Source: Dactylis glomerata
Taxonomy: Eukaryota; Streptophyta; Magnoliopsida; Poales; Poaceae
Assembly: GCA_007115705.1 (NCBI GenBank)
Contig: QXEO01000152.1
Location: 186,001-250,000, forward strand
Length of the DNA: 64,000 nucleotides
Direction: 5' to 3'
Within the stretch, counting starts at the first letter, position 1; every line of letters begins with the position of its first letter. Both the position numbers and the translations under genes were made by a program. The notes under the pieces were generated by a model. It was not told the DNA's origin. It did no database searches and was given only the letters and a program-made list of their open reading frames with translations. Positions 20,679-33,341 of this stretch are shown piece after piece.

Positions 20679-22340
20679 TGATACGTCTCCAACGTATCCA
20701 TAATTTTTAATGCTCCATGCTTATTTTTACACCATTTGCTTAGTGTTTCGTTACACTTCGTGGCACTTTTATGCATTTTTCTGGAACTAACCTACTAACA
20801 TGTCGCCATAGTGTCAGTTCCCTATTTTCTGCTGTTTTTCTGTTTCAGAAAAGTTACACGGGAAATATTCTCGGAATTGGACGAAACCAAAGCCAGTCGC
20901 CCAGAATTTTATCGAAGCTTCCAGAGAACCAAAGAGGAGATGGAGTGGGGCCACGAGGTGCCCTCACACCAGGGTGGCGTGGCCAGGGGCTGGGCCGCGC
21001 CCCCTATGTGTGAGACCGCCTCGGTCCACTTCTGACGATGCCCCTTCGTCTATAAAGACCCCTCGACGAGAAAAACCTAAGGGCCCGATCAGTTTTCCAG
21101 AACACATCGCGATCCGCCGCCGCCGTCAACCCAAAGATCAGGAGGGTCCAGAAGCTCTTCCCGGCACCCTATCGGAAAGGGGAATCGCCACCGGAGGTCT
21201 TCTTCATTGCCATGCTTGCCTCCGGAGCGATGAGTGAGTAGTCTACCTTGGACTATGGGTCCATAGTAGTAGCTAGATGGTTGTCTTCTCCACCATGTGC
21301 TTCATGTTTAGATCTCATGAGCTGCCCTACATGATTGAGATCACCGTTATGTAATTCTACATGTTTGGTTTGTTGGGATCCGATGAATATTGGTGTTATG
21401 CTTGAGTTGAAGTACTGAAATTTATCTTTTGTTATCTCTATGTTGTTTATGATTTTGCATGCTCTCCATTGTTAGTAGCTATCTTGGCCGAGTAATTGCT
21501 AGTGACTGCAAGAGGGGGTATTTATGCTCGATAGTGGGTTCATGCCTCTATTTAATCTGGGGGAGTGACAGAAACCTCTAAGGTTGTAGATGTGTTGTTG
21601 CTACTAGGGGGAAAACAACATTCATATGCTCGAGGGCATATGCTTTGTTTACATTACACACTTTTCTTAATGCAATTATCTGTTGTTCGCAACTTAATAC
21701 TCATGGGGTGTTCGGACGATATCCCCATGAGTGAATTATTAGTCATAGATGCAGTTGGATGGCGGTCTATGTATCTTGTTATAATGCCCAGAGTAAATCT
21801 CATAGTGACCCTCTCATCATATGCACCGTGTCTTTATTCTATCAATTGCCCAAGTGCAATTTGTTTACCCAGCATGTATTATTTTATCTTATGGAGAGAC
21901 ACCACTAGTGAACTGTGGACCCCAGTCCTATTCCCTTTATATTGCTATCACCTGTTTACTTTACTCGCACTGTTTACTTTACTCACATACTATTATCACT
22001 TTCCACTCGATACGCTCTTACCCTTTGTTTCAAGCAAACCGGTGAGATGGACAACCTCATCGTAAGTTGGGAACAAAGTATTTGGTTGTGTTGTGTGCAG
22101 GTTCCATGTTGCCGCTCGCAAAGCAAAGCTTGGATGAGGCGCCCTATAAATTGTTCGGAGCTGTCGTGAAGCTAGCGGGCATCACCTTCAGTCGTTTGTC
22201 TGCCTCCTACTGGATTGATAACCTTGGTTTCATAACTGAGGGAAAAACTTGCTGCTATATTCATCACACCTTGCTCTTGGGGTTTTCCAACTGGCCGGTC
22301 ATGTACTTTATTAATTTCGCACACCATCACCATGCCATCA
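20679..22340 (+). repeat. LTR2: 5' LTR of A2
   Basis: It starts TGATACGTCTCCAACGTATC and ends ...ATGCCATCA. The GC-rich hairpin lies at 20963-21014 and the TATA box at 21051-21057. Other open frames inside shift between copies and are not taken as genes. Confidence 0.9.
21051..21057 (+). promoter_or_regulatory. TATA box of LTR2
   Basis: GTCTATAAAGACCCC sits in the same position as in LTR1 and LTR4. LTR3 has CCATAAAG at the corresponding place, a weakened version. Confidence 0.5.
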
Positions 22341-22351
22341 ACAAGTTTTTC

Positions 22352-22368
22352 TGGCACTGTTGCCGGGG
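22352..22368 (+). other. Primer-binding site of A2
   Basis: TGGCACTGTTGCCGGGG, 11 nt after LTR2, is two changes away from the tRNA-Asp complement found intact in elements C and D. Confidence 0.8.
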
Positions 22369-22504
22369 AGGAAGAAGACTTCTGCGAGGGGAGTTTTTCG
22401 CACGCACATCCTTTACTTTGTTTTAAGTTTTGCTTTACTTTATTTTTACTTGCATCGTTTTATCAAAAACCCAAAAAAATTAGAATCCTTTGTAGTTGTT
22501 TATT

Positions 22505-23371
22505 ATGTCTAGTTCAGTTGCTACTACTATGTCGCCTGAGGATATGATTTTCACTTTCAAACAAAAAGAGGAGGAAAGCTTTAAGGAAGCTTGGTCTAGA
22601 ATTTATGATTGGCATGAAAAAACTGAACCAAAAATGACTTTGAGTTTGCTTCTTAGTTGCTTTTACGTTGGACTTGCTCTTCATTATAGATATGCTTTGG
22701 ATGCTACTGCAGAAGGAGATTTCCTTTATTATGATGGAGATCAAGCCTTCAATATTATAAAGAAGTTGATTACAATTTATAGCATGCCAACCTATTTTGA
22801 TTCCTCTCTTGTGTGCATTTTTAATAGACTTGATACTCTTGAGACTCGCACCGCTAGTTTGAATACTTGCTACAATACTTTGCGCTAGCATTTTGATTAT
22901 GTGCCAACAAATTTTGAACCTTCGAGTTGGTATCCTATGGTAAAAATCACCATTGGTGGTGAAACTTTTTATGCTCGTTGTGATATTATATCTGAATTTT
23001 ATCTTATGCCAAAGGATGTTTATGAATCTTTGAGTCTTTGGAAGCTTTCTGAGGGGGGAGAAGGAATTTTCCTTACTAATAATGCCACTATATTTCCCAT
23101 TGGAATAGTTGAAGGAGTCTTTACAAAAGTCCTGGGAAAAATGATATCTACTGATTATCTTGTTATTGAATGTGTAGGAAAAGGACAAATCACACTTGGA
23201 AGATCCCTATTGAAGCTCCTGGGCGCCGTTATAGATGTGGAAAAAGGCAATATAAAATTTATCTCTCCACCTTGTAATAGCCACGTCTTTCCTAGAGTCA
23301 AGAGCAAAGGTAAGAAAGGAAGACGTAAGGCACCCACTGATCCTAGCACTTCATCACTTGATAATACTTGA
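22505..23371 (+). pseudogene. Short gag-protease ORF of A2 (one nonsense codon)
   Basis: The ATG at 22505 opens a 288-codon frame broken only by TAG at 22886-22888, where the A1 copy has CAG. Residues 1-130 are Gag-like (EESFKEAWSRIYDWH). The second half is a retropepsin-like fold with C-D-I-I-S-E in place of C-D-L-G-A-S (about 22980) and the ITLGRSLLKLLGA motif (about 23190). It ends in a basic tail and SSLDNT. A1 carries a different lesion, so both copies broke independently after insertion, but the altered active site is shared and therefore ancestral. Confidence 0.8.
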
Positions 23372-26299
23372 TTCGCAATTTTCTGCGCCTAGCTCAAAGG
23401 CGTTAAAGAAAAGCACTCTTGGGAGATAACCCAATGTTTTACATTTAGTTATTTTTCTTTTATTTGAGTCTTGGAAGTTATTACTACTGTAATAACCTCT
23501 CCTTATCCTTTTTATTTCGTTGTTGTGCCAAGAGAAGCCTCTAATTTGAGTGAGGTAAGATTTGGGGATGTTGCTGTCCTAAAACAGTTTTTGGTGCTGA
23601 ACCGTAAAAATTCGTGAAAATTCTCTGTATATCTTTTGGACCTGAAATTTCTTTTGAATATGCCCCAGGTTATATCCAAACTTTCATTAGTTGAACACTT
23701 TTTGATTTGAGCAATAGAAAACCCCTTAAAAATTCGACCTTTGTCAGCTGTTCTGCTTTGACAGATTTCTGCCAATATTTGTGTTGCCGCTTTATCGCTT
23801 TCTTTTTTAGTTCTTTTGATCACGGAACTTTTGGGGAAGTTGCTACAGTAGTATATGCTTAATATGTGGTGGTTTTAGGTTGAAACCTGAAGCAAAAAGA
23901 GGTTGATTATATGTTATGCTTACACTAATGTTGCTAATAGATTTGTGTTTAGTTTTGTATGAAGGAAGTTTTCAAGTGTAGGGATCGGAGAGTGATGAGA
24001 TGAGTTGAAGAATGGACAAAAGATCAATCTTGGGGATGACCAGAAATCACCCCAAGAAATATCCAAGAAGTACAAGCATCAAAGCTTGGGGATGCCCCCG
24101 AGGCACCCCTTCTTCATCGGCAAAAATTAGGTCACCTTTCAAGACACTATATTTTTATTGCTTCATGCATTACGCATTTTTCTTGGAGCATCAGTTGTTT
24201 TCAGTTTTCAGTTTAGTTTAGTTTAGTTTGCTGCAATAAATGGTTGGACCCCAACAAATTTCCTTTGGAGAAGTTGCCTTGCTTTTTCATTTGCCAAGAA
24301 CACTCCGTTTTTCACTCTATTCGTTTCAACGAGTGTTCTTCTTTTTCTAGAACTGCGTTTAGTTTTTGTTTTTGTTTTTGCCTTGATTTGCATTTAGATC
24401 TTGTTATATCTTTTCATCAAGGTATATTTTTGCCTCTGATCTTTATTGGTTTTCATAAAAATAGGTGTTTAAAAAAAATTGAATGGTGTTGGAAAAGAGA
24501 AAAAGCTTTATGCAAAAAAAAGTGGTACAAGAAGGAGTTTGTGTAGACTACGGCTTAGGCTTTTGCATGTCGTGCTTGATGTCTTTTTGATAGTACGCTT
24601 AGTGATTTTGCTATAGCATGACTTGTCTCAAATAACTAAGATTGCTTAATGAGCCTTTGAAAAAATCATGCGTTGTTTTTATTGTTTGAAAGCATTAATT
24701 TGGTTTTCTCCTTGATGCTTTATTTGGGTTGACTTGGCGCATGCTCACACATGTTAGACTCATCCAAAGTCACCAATAGCCTCTATGATCATTTAGTTTT
24801 TGACTTTTGATGCCATCTTATGCTTTTTTTAATGTCGCTTTGTCGCTTTGCATGATTATGGCCGTTATTGCTCTCTAAGTTGGTCGCTCTCAGTCTTTTG
24901 CTAGCCCTCGCCTTGTACTGAGTATGAGCTCTACTCGTGCATCCAACTCCTAAAAACCAAGTTTGCCAAAGTGTCCACCATACATACCTATTAGCAATTT
25001 GCTATTCCAAAGTACATTTGACTTGGTTTTATCTACTCTTCAAATTAAAATCTTACCAGTGTTATGCGAAAATTGGTCAGTAAAGCTCTCACGAACCGGA
25101 TGGCACACTTTACTTTTTCTTGTTCTTAAAAATTTGACATTGTGGTCTCTTATGTTGAGTTGTTATGCTTGCAAGTTATAAGTTGGAGATTAGCCCAACC
25201 ATGCCGTCATGGGGCAAGCTTTCAACATTGCACTTCTTATTTGAGTTGATATCGTGATCTTTTGTTTATGGATACTCGCGGTGTGAAATGAATTGGGAAT
25301 CTTGCAGGATCATGGAGTTTATATATGTGTTAGAGAAATGCCTGGGCCGCCAATCTAAGCCATGCATAATTCATGGTGAAAATTTGCAGCATGCCCATAG
25401 TGGACATTCGACGACGCATCTCAAAATAAAAGCTATACAAATGGTAAATAAAAGAGATGTCGAGGTGTTCATTGTCTTCTTGTCCTGTCATTTTGATATG
25501 GGCTTGTTCCATGTCATCGGGCACGGAGGTACCCCGTTGGCGGTTCTCGATGATACGTATATACTTACAATGACAAGAGCCTTGCTTGGGACTCTAAGTA
25601 AAGTAGCATGAGGTTTGGGTACTCGTATTCACAGAACATGAGGTTTTCAACTTATGATTTGTCAAGCATATGCAGCGTAAGTGTTCTCGCATTAACTTTA
25701 ACCATTCAAGATGCTTATGATGGGGGCAATGAGAGCTCAAATCCGGTAAGTACCATAATTTTTGAAGGTTTATAAAACTTGAAATCACTGCTTCCCTCCG
25801 TGAAGGGCCTTTCTTTTACTTTTATATTGAGTCACCACCTTCTATCTTTATGCACCATTAAGAGAGCATAGTTGTCATTCTTAATATAATGTGCATTGTC
25901 CCAAAGTTTTCATTGATTGATTCATATTGTGGGTTTCACTTGTTCTCAAATTATTTGTATCTAGTCGCCCTCTTAAACTTGAAGGTGTCCTATGCATTTA
26001 TGTTTTGCTCTCCATGAAGGACAAGCTGAAAACCATTTGAATGTTTTTCCTTAAGATTTGAACACACGTTTGACTTTTATTGTTTCATTTTCATGATCTT
26101 TTGTTTGTGTTCATTTTCATGTTATAAATGGTTACTAAGTTTCTTCTATCAAGATCATATCTTTCATGCCCATGTTTTAAGTTCTTTTGATCCCAGCGCA
26201 CAACGCTTACATAGATGATCAAGATTGTGTACATGCATGTCACCTCAAAAATTATTTCTTTTGTTATCACTTACCTACTCGAGGACGAGCAGGAGTTGA
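23372..26299 (+). other. 3' non-coding internal region of A2
   Basis: The first ~1.5 kb aligns with A1 and C ('agcactcttgggagataacc', then T-rich sequence). From about 24960 to 25790 the sequence is unlike A1 and C and contains an open frame of 107 codons (25288-25611, start MNWESCRIMEF) of no recognised family. Alignment resumes near 25800 ('gaagggcctttcttttactt'). Confidence 0.6.
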
Positions 26300-26311
26300 G
26301 CTTGGGGATGC
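26300..26311 (+). other. Polypurine tract of A2
   Basis: GCTTGGGGATGC lies directly before the TGATACG start of LTR3. The same tract precedes the 3' LTRs of A1 (about 41149) and C (about 58159). Confidence 0.7.
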
Positions 26312-27256
26312 TGATACGTCTCCAACGTATCCATAATTTTTGATGCTCCATGCTTATTTTTACACCATTTGCTTATTGTTTCGTTACACTTCGTGGCACT
26401 TTTATGCATTTTCCGGAACTAACCTACTAACAAGTCGCCATAGTGCCAATTCTCTGTTTTCTGCTATTTTTGTGTTTCAGAAAAGTTACACAGGAAATAT
26501 TCTCGAAATTGGACGAAACCAAAGCCAGTCGCCCAGAATTTTACCGAAGCTTCCAGAGAACCGAAGAGGAGACAGAGTGGGGCCACGAGGTGCCCTCACA
26601 CCAGGGTGGCGCGGCCAGGGGCTGGGCCGCGCCCTCTATGTGTGAGACCGCCTTGGTCCACTTCTGACGATGCCCATTCTCCCATAAAGACCCCCCGATG
26701 AGAAAAACCTAAGGGCCCGATCAGTTTTCCAGAACACATCGCGATCCGCCACTGCCGTCGACCCGAAGATCGAGAGGGTCCAGAAGCTCTTCCCGGCACC
26801 CTGCCGGAGAGGGGAATCGCCACCGGAGGTCTTCTTCATCACCATGCTTGCCTCCGGAGCGATGAGTGAGTAGTCTACCTTGGACTATGGGTCCATAGCA
26901 GTAGCTAGATGGTTGTCTTCTCCACCATGTGCTTCATGTTTAGATCTCATGAGCTGCCCTACATGATTGAGATCACCATTATGTAATTCTACATGTTTGG
27001 TTTGATGGGATCCGATGAATATTGGTGTTATGCTTGAGTTGAAGTACTAAAATTTATCTTTTGTTATCTCTATGTTGTTTATGATCTTGTATGCTCTCTG
27101 TTGTTAGTAGCTATCTTGGCCGAGTAGTTGCTAGTGACTCCAAGAGGGGGTATTTATGCTCGATAGTGGGTTCATGCCTCTATTTAATCTGGGAGAGTGA
27201 CAGAAACCTCTAAGGTTGTAGATGTGCTGTTGCTACTAGGGGGAAAACAACATTCA
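26312..27256 (+). repeat. LTR3 of A2, first part
   Basis: The 3' LTR starts TGATACGTCTCC and is interrupted after ...AACAACATTCA by the long-LTR element. It contains the GC-rich hairpin (26595-26646). Confidence 0.9.
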
Positions 27257-30200
27257 TGTAATGCCCCGCCTTTAACTAAAGGCAAAACTCCTGTGTTAAG
27301 TGCCATTCCCTGGATCAGTAGGTAGCACCACAGTACAAAATAAGTAATCATTGCAATAGCATCAATATTACAATGTAAATCCAGTTACATAGGTCTTCAA
27401 CCTTACGAGTACACAGCATAAAGCATAGTTGCAGTGAGCCTCCATTCTTCATCACGTGCCACAGGTAGACATGTTGGAATGTAGTCTCGAGATCCTACTC
27501 CTGGTTCCTTACTCGAAATAAAACCTGCACGTTTGAATATGCAGCCCCAGAGGGGTCAGTACAATGATGTACTGGCAAATGACACATATTTGGTGGCTGT
27601 TGTGAAAAAGCTATCTACATGATATTTGGCTGGTGGATCTCAAAGGCTGAATTGCATAAAGCAAGTTTTATCCTATCAAAACATTTTTAAAACACTTAGA
27701 TTTTTCTTTAAGGTCAAGGTAACCCCCAGATAATAACCACCACACAAACCTTGGGTTGATAGCCAAGTTGTGTAGCTCTGGGTAGTAACTCAACAAAACA
27801 CGAATATCTCTCAGGTGATAACCACCACATACCATGGGTTGATAGCCAGGTATATGGCCCTGAGCAGCTTGATTCAATTAAAGCCCCACGATAACCCGTA
27901 GGTGATAACCACCACACAAGTCCTGAGTTGATAGTCAGGTGTGTAGCCCTAAGTAGCTGGTCTCGGGATTGGTGAGGACCCTTAGGTGATAACCACCACA
28001 CATGTCCTAAGTTGATAGTCAGGTGTGTAGCCCTAAGTAGTCACTATTCAAGTTTTAATTATTCTGAAATGGTGATGAGACTCCTTTCGCGCGACATGTC
28101 CTCTCTCTGTTCCTAGGTACAACCAATACAAAGTACTCTCAGGTGATAACCACCACACATGTCCTGGGTTGATAGCCAGGTGTGTAGCCCTGAGTTGTGT
28201 ACTCTCAGGTGATAACTACCACACATGTCCTGGGTTGATAGCCAGGTGTGTAGCCCTGAGTAGCCACAAGATTGCACCCAGGTGGTTCATTAGGTTATGA
28301 ATTTTCATCTTTACAAATCATACACAGCATGCCATTGGCATCATCATTCTCACAAATTTGATATTCAATCCTAGCAAGGTAGAGTTTGAGGGATAGTTTC
28401 ACACTACTAGGATCTAAGCATTTGCAAAGTCTTTTCAATTGAAAACATTAGAACACCTATCATGCATACTACATTAAAAACACTAATGCAATATTTGAAA
28501 AGTAGGTCAAGAATGTGTGTCACTTGCCTTTTTGAAGCTCACGACGTTTCACTTCTCTCAACTAAGCACGTAGCTCTTCGCACAAACTATAGCACAAAAA
28601 TAACATAACATAAACATATCATTCAAACACAAGCAAACAAATCAAACAATTGAAAAGTGTTTGTTCGCCAATTTAGTTTTATTGAGATGTTATGACAAGA
28701 GAAATATGGCAACGGATCATGATTTGTGGGATATGGATTGGAGAGCTTAGCTGGGGAAGATCAATATGATTTGAGAGAGAATTCGATTAGGCATAATATA
28801 ATTGATAGAGTTTATATGCTTTATTAAAGCATATAAGAGTTTTAGGAATAGCTCATGTGAAATAAATTACACAAGAGTCAATTTGTGCAACTACAACACT
28901 ATTGAGTAAATGTGACAACAATTACTCTTGAATAGCATCTATTGCACTTAGGAACTAGGCTAGGTTTTAAGAATGCTTGAACAACTCAATTAGCACATTT
29001 GCAAGTTGAATAGTTCAGTACATGTGAACAAAACTAGGTAGGCATTGGATTGGGTATGAATGATTGATATTTGAGGACATGGCTCAAATGGTTCATTGAT
29101 CAACATGGTGTATAACACATACTATGGTATGGGTTATAACAACTCCACATTAATAGAACCTAAGTTTGAGATGAATTCATATTCTACTCAAGTAGCATAA
29201 TTGCAATTTAAATATATATATATGAATTAGACAAAAGTATAAGGAGTGAGATCTTTATGCTTTATCAAAGCATATTGAATCTTGGAATATCTCATGTGGG
29301 TAAATCACATAAGAGGCAAAATAGTGCAATAGCAATACTATTGAATAAGTGTGACAACAATTATTCTTAAATAGTATATATTACACTTAAGCTTAGGCTA
29401 GGATTCTTATAACATTGGAGTACTCAATTAACTCAAATGCAAATTGAATAGTTCAATGCAAGGCTAAGATTGAGTAGACATGAATAAATGGCTATAGGTA
29501 AAGGATATGTATAGATGATGTTTGAAAACATTTGCTTAAGGTTCCTAATGAGTAAATGGGATTGGGTTAAGTACTATGATGTTGATTTGGTCAATACCAT
29601 AGTAGCAAAGGTAGAAACTAAGATTGAAAGTATCACACTTTACTCAAATGACACATTTGTAATTTGAATAAGTGGGTACTATACAAGATAGGTCTAAGTA
29701 GATATGATCTTGATCAAGACGTTGTTTAGACAACAATGATGGCTAGGTATGATTATATGATTTGCTATGGTAGATGGAAACATTTCAGAACAGGAATAAA
29801 TTTATTCTTATAATGGAAATTACTCAAATCCTCATATTAGAATTTGAATAATTGCGAAATGGTTCAAACAAATATGAGAATGATGCTGATGGATAGCTTG
29901 CAGTAAAACAAAGCTACTGCAATTGGAATCACTCTAAAATGAGTTATAGAATTTGAATTATCACCAAAATAGTGATTTGGACAAATTTGAATGCACAAAG
30001 TGTGTGCACGTATCAACTTTGGATTTTCTTGATTCTATGATGTTCTACAAGATCAGAGGATTCCAAAGACTACAAATTTGTAATTTTTGGATGTACAGAA
30101 CTAAAGATATGATTTAAACAAACTGACAGAAGGTTTGATTCCAATTTGAAAATAGTTTCAAATTGAACCCATAAAATATGAAGTTTTATTGTTCTACTGG

Positions 30201-31625
30201 ATTCTATAAGTCTCAAGGATTCCAACGGTATATCATTTGTTATTTTTGGACCTACAGATCAAAAATATGGATTTTGCAAGATTGGGATCAAATCTGGTTT
30301 GAAATTCTAATTCAAAATTGGTTTTTAACAGAGGGCTGCCACGTGGTCTATTCTGATTGGCCCGTACCCCTTCGGGTGGATCAGGGATTTTGTCCATCGG
30401 ATTAAAATAGGATGGATGCACCAGATCTGGGGGGTACCGTTTCAAATAAGTGATCTAATCCTACCCTTAGGATCCAGATCCGACGGCTACAGAAGAAAGA
30501 GGAGGGAGATCTCACCTCGGCTAGGGTTCTGGCGTGAAATTGCCGGCGAGGGCGTGCAGGGGGTTGATGGCGGTGGCGTTCTGGTGACCTCGGACGCTAG
30601 GGAGAGGGTGGACGGGGATCAGCGCGTCGCGGCGGAGTCCGGGGCGTGGTCGTTGTGGTCGTTTGCATCCAGAAGTGGCTCGAAGGGTCGGCTGGAGTCG
30701 CCGTGGCTCTGGAAAGCTTCGGTTGAGCACCCTTGGGTTGATTTGCAAGGTAATCGGATGAATGGATGGCATTAGAGGATGCGCAAGAGAATTAGAAGGA
30801 GAATAGGACAAGAGAGGGGGGCGCGGGATCACCTGTGGTCGCCGGATTCGAGCGGAACGCTCGCAGATGCTGCAGACTCTGGCGAGGAATTCCGCCGGCC
30901 TAGCGGCGTCTCGTGCAGGAGGATGAAAGGGAGATGGGGGAGGAGGCCATGGGCTACTTATAGGCGTAGGCGCGGGGAAGAAACGGCCGGGCATTTACGG
31001 GAATTGAAGAGGGCAGTAACGGCGGCCGTTGCCGAGTCCGGAGAGAGAGAGATCAGTGGAGAAGAAGCTGCCGATAGGTGGGTCCCATCGGGCAGCGAGA
31101 GAGAGAGGGAACAGTGTACCAATTTGGGGAAACCCAGGGTGGGCCATGGGCCGATTCTGATGTTGGGCCAGATGGGTTCCTCAAGGCCCTTTTCTATTTT
31201 TATTTTCTTTTCTTCTTTTCTTTTTCTGTTTTTCTTATTTCTTTTGTATCTTTTGCAAAAATGCTTCAAATCAATTCAATCTAGTTTCTAAAATTTTACA
31301 AAATTCACAGCAAGGTTTTAAACCCACATCAAACATGTTTTCAGAACCAAAATAGGGTTTTTAATAAAAGACCATAATTAAGCCTAATGGCTTTGCTTGC
31401 ATAAAACTGAATAGGGTTTGAATAAGGAATGGAAAGTAGTATTTGGATACTTGATCTTCCTCAAAGAAATTCTTCAAGAAAATAATAGAAAGTTTGAAAT
31501 AGTTTTCTAATAAAGCTTTCAAATAGAGTCAAAAAGTTTTAAATCCCTGTGAATTTCCAATCAATGCACTCAAAACAAAAGAAAAAAATTTCCCCCAAAA
31601 ATTGATAAAATCTTGGGATGTTACA
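27257..31625 (-). repeat. 3' LTR (in element orientation) of the long-LTR gypsy element
   Basis: On the minus strand it begins TGTAACATCCCAAG at 31625 and ends at 27257. It contains a tandem array (27715-28265), A+T-rich middle sequence and, near 30480-31000, a GC-rich promoter-like part. Open frames inside are short and not conserved in frame between the two LTRs. Confidence 0.95.
27715..28265. repeat. Minisatellite array in the long LTR, left copy
   Basis: Repeated units of roughly 60-70 bp carry 'aggtgataaccaccacac', 'gttgatagccaggtgtgtag' and 'ccctgag'. There are about seven imperfect copies, two of them nearly identical at 28136-28260. The same array occurs in the right LTR at 35425-35965. 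Confidence 0.85.
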
Positions 31626-31643
31626 GACTACCACCCTTAAAAG
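31626..31643 (-). other. Polypurine tract of the long-LTR element
   Basis: On the minus strand CTTTTAAGGGTGGTAGTC lies directly before the TGTAACATCC LTR start. The purine core AAGGGTGGTAG is repeated at about 31710-31720. Confidence 0.7.
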
Positions 31644-31817
31644 AAATCTCGTCCTCGAGATTGGAGAAGGCTAAAAGGTTTATTGATTCCAATGGAACTA
31701 GGGTGCTACCACCCTTAAAAGAAAATTCTCTTGGTGGTATCTTGATGCTTCCTTAGGCACTTGCATTTTGTTCCCAGCTTGCATTCACCGTTGTGCCATT
31801 TTCCTTGAATCGCCATC

Positions 31818-32708
31818 TCAGAAGTTTCGACGTTCGCCGCTATGTTCAAAAGTGGGCACACCAAGGGTTCCATCCAATTCTGGTGATAAGCAGATATCAT
31901 CCATCGCGTTGTCATCAACAAGGTAGTCCACATCGTCTAAGAATGTGTATCTAGCCTTTTCTTGGTCGGTCCTCACCAAGGCCAGGAAATCGTATAGATC
32001 ATCGTCAAACTCCTTGTTGCTTTTTAGCTGATTTTCGTTGCAGAGTCTCAAAAGATGACTCAGTGCCAAGTACTGCCTACTTGCCCCACGAACATGATGA
32101 GACCACACATCCCAATGAATTAGGATGGCATCTCTCTGCAGTCTTCTCATGCATTTCATAGGGGTAAACAAGGTGGACTCTGTAAGAGGTACTTGCACCT
32201 TTAAGGGACGGAAGGTCGCCTTATAACCAGCATTGTTGACTCTTTTCTTGATACCGGTGTTCATCATGCTATCTGCCACTAGTACCAGATGGTCCTTAAG
32301 AATTCCTTTCGCAACCATCTTCATAGTCATCGGAAGACGCTGGACAACTTGATCATATCTCGAAGGTGAATTCCTTGCAAGAATATAGGGATCTAACAAA
32401 GCTCTCATGGGCAGGAAAGTAGTTTCAGGGATTCGGAGAGTTGTCTCATAATGTCGCAGGTTGGGATGGGGTAGACTTCGGTGGCGTTGGGCTCTGGAAC
32501 TAGGAGGAAATCTCATAGTTGGTGGTGGTTGTCTCTGTTGTGACTCTCTGGAGAGGAGTGAACCCTCTTTTATAGGCTCAGGGAGGTAGTTGAACAGGCC
32601 ACGTGGGGAGTCGAAATGAAGAGTCGAGGAGGTGAGTCGAATAGGCAGCCGCCGAAACTGAATAGTCTTTGCCTTCAAATCCCACTGAGCAAAACGTTTC
32701 TGATTCAT
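31818..32708 (-). CDS. Unrecognised ORF in the pol position of the long-LTR element
   Basis: Uninterrupted frame of about 297 codons from the ATG at 32708 to a stop at 31818. The protein starts MNQKRFAQWDLKAKT, has a basic, proline-rich N-terminal third and an acidic C-terminal third (KSNKEFDDDLYDF, DDVDYLVDD). No protease, reverse transcriptase or integrase motif is visible, and no zinc finger or membrane segment. It follows gag by about 0.6 kb and lies just before the polypurine tract. It may be a captured sequence or a family-specific accessory protein. Intactness in an element with 1-3% LTR divergence suggests it was coding at insertion. Function not assigned. Confidence 0.5.
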   Translation of the reverse strand: MNQKRFAQWDLKAKTIQFRRLPIRLTSSTLHFDSPRGLFNYLPEPIKEGSLLSRESQQRQPPPTMRFPPSSRAQRHRSLPHPNLRHYETTLRIPETTFLPMRALLDPYILARNSPSRYDQVVQRLPMTMKMVAKGILKDHLVLVADSMMNTGIKKRVNNAGYKATFRPLKVQVPLTESTLFTPMKCMRRLQRDAILIHWDVWSHHVRGASRQYLALSHLLRLCNENQLKSNKEFDDDLYDFLALVRTDQEKARYTFLDDVDYLVDDNAMDDICLSPELDGTLGVPTFEHSGERRNF

Positions 32709-33341
32709 GTAGCCGTTCAAATACCAAATATTCTCACCGTATTCCTACATTTTGGCCACACTGGCTCACTATAAGGGGTGTAATATATTATCCTCCTAAG
32801 GTTATGGTTTAAAGACATTGTCTCTCATGTAGGTATGTCTCTCAAGACTTACCATTCCTCATAACAATAGCGAACAATATGAGTAGTCATCATGGGGGCC
32901 AATCCATGTCACACCCAATCATTGCCTTGCATTGGGTTTGGCTCATCTCGCATTCTAGCTCTTGGTCCACCTCACCAGTTTTGACAAAATTTTCTGGAAA
33001 TGAAAACCTATGTTCTCAAATCTAGATTTTAAAACAAATCTATCGTTCCTTATCTAAGGTTTTGCGCAAACTCGGTCGTATGAAGTTAACTCTTGAGTTT
33101 CAAATCCTTCAGCTTGCCATTTCATTGAGAAGTAAAATTCACTCAAAAAGGTTGTCTTTAGCTCTTACAAGTCCTTACAATATTTATTACAAGGCTGTAG
33201 CTGCATACAAATTCTTTCAAGTTGGCTATACTTTGTTGTGTCTTCTCCTTGTATTTTGCAGCATCCTTCGGTTATCCCAGTTCACTGAAGTCTTGTAGTA
33301 CCATTTTCTGAACATTTATCTGCATAGTGTCCCTTTTGTTT

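Noticed and set aside
30980..31290. Short membrane-protein-like frames in the long LTR
   Set aside because: The hydrophobic runs come from T-rich low-complexity sequence (tttcttttcttc), and the frames differ between the two LTRs.
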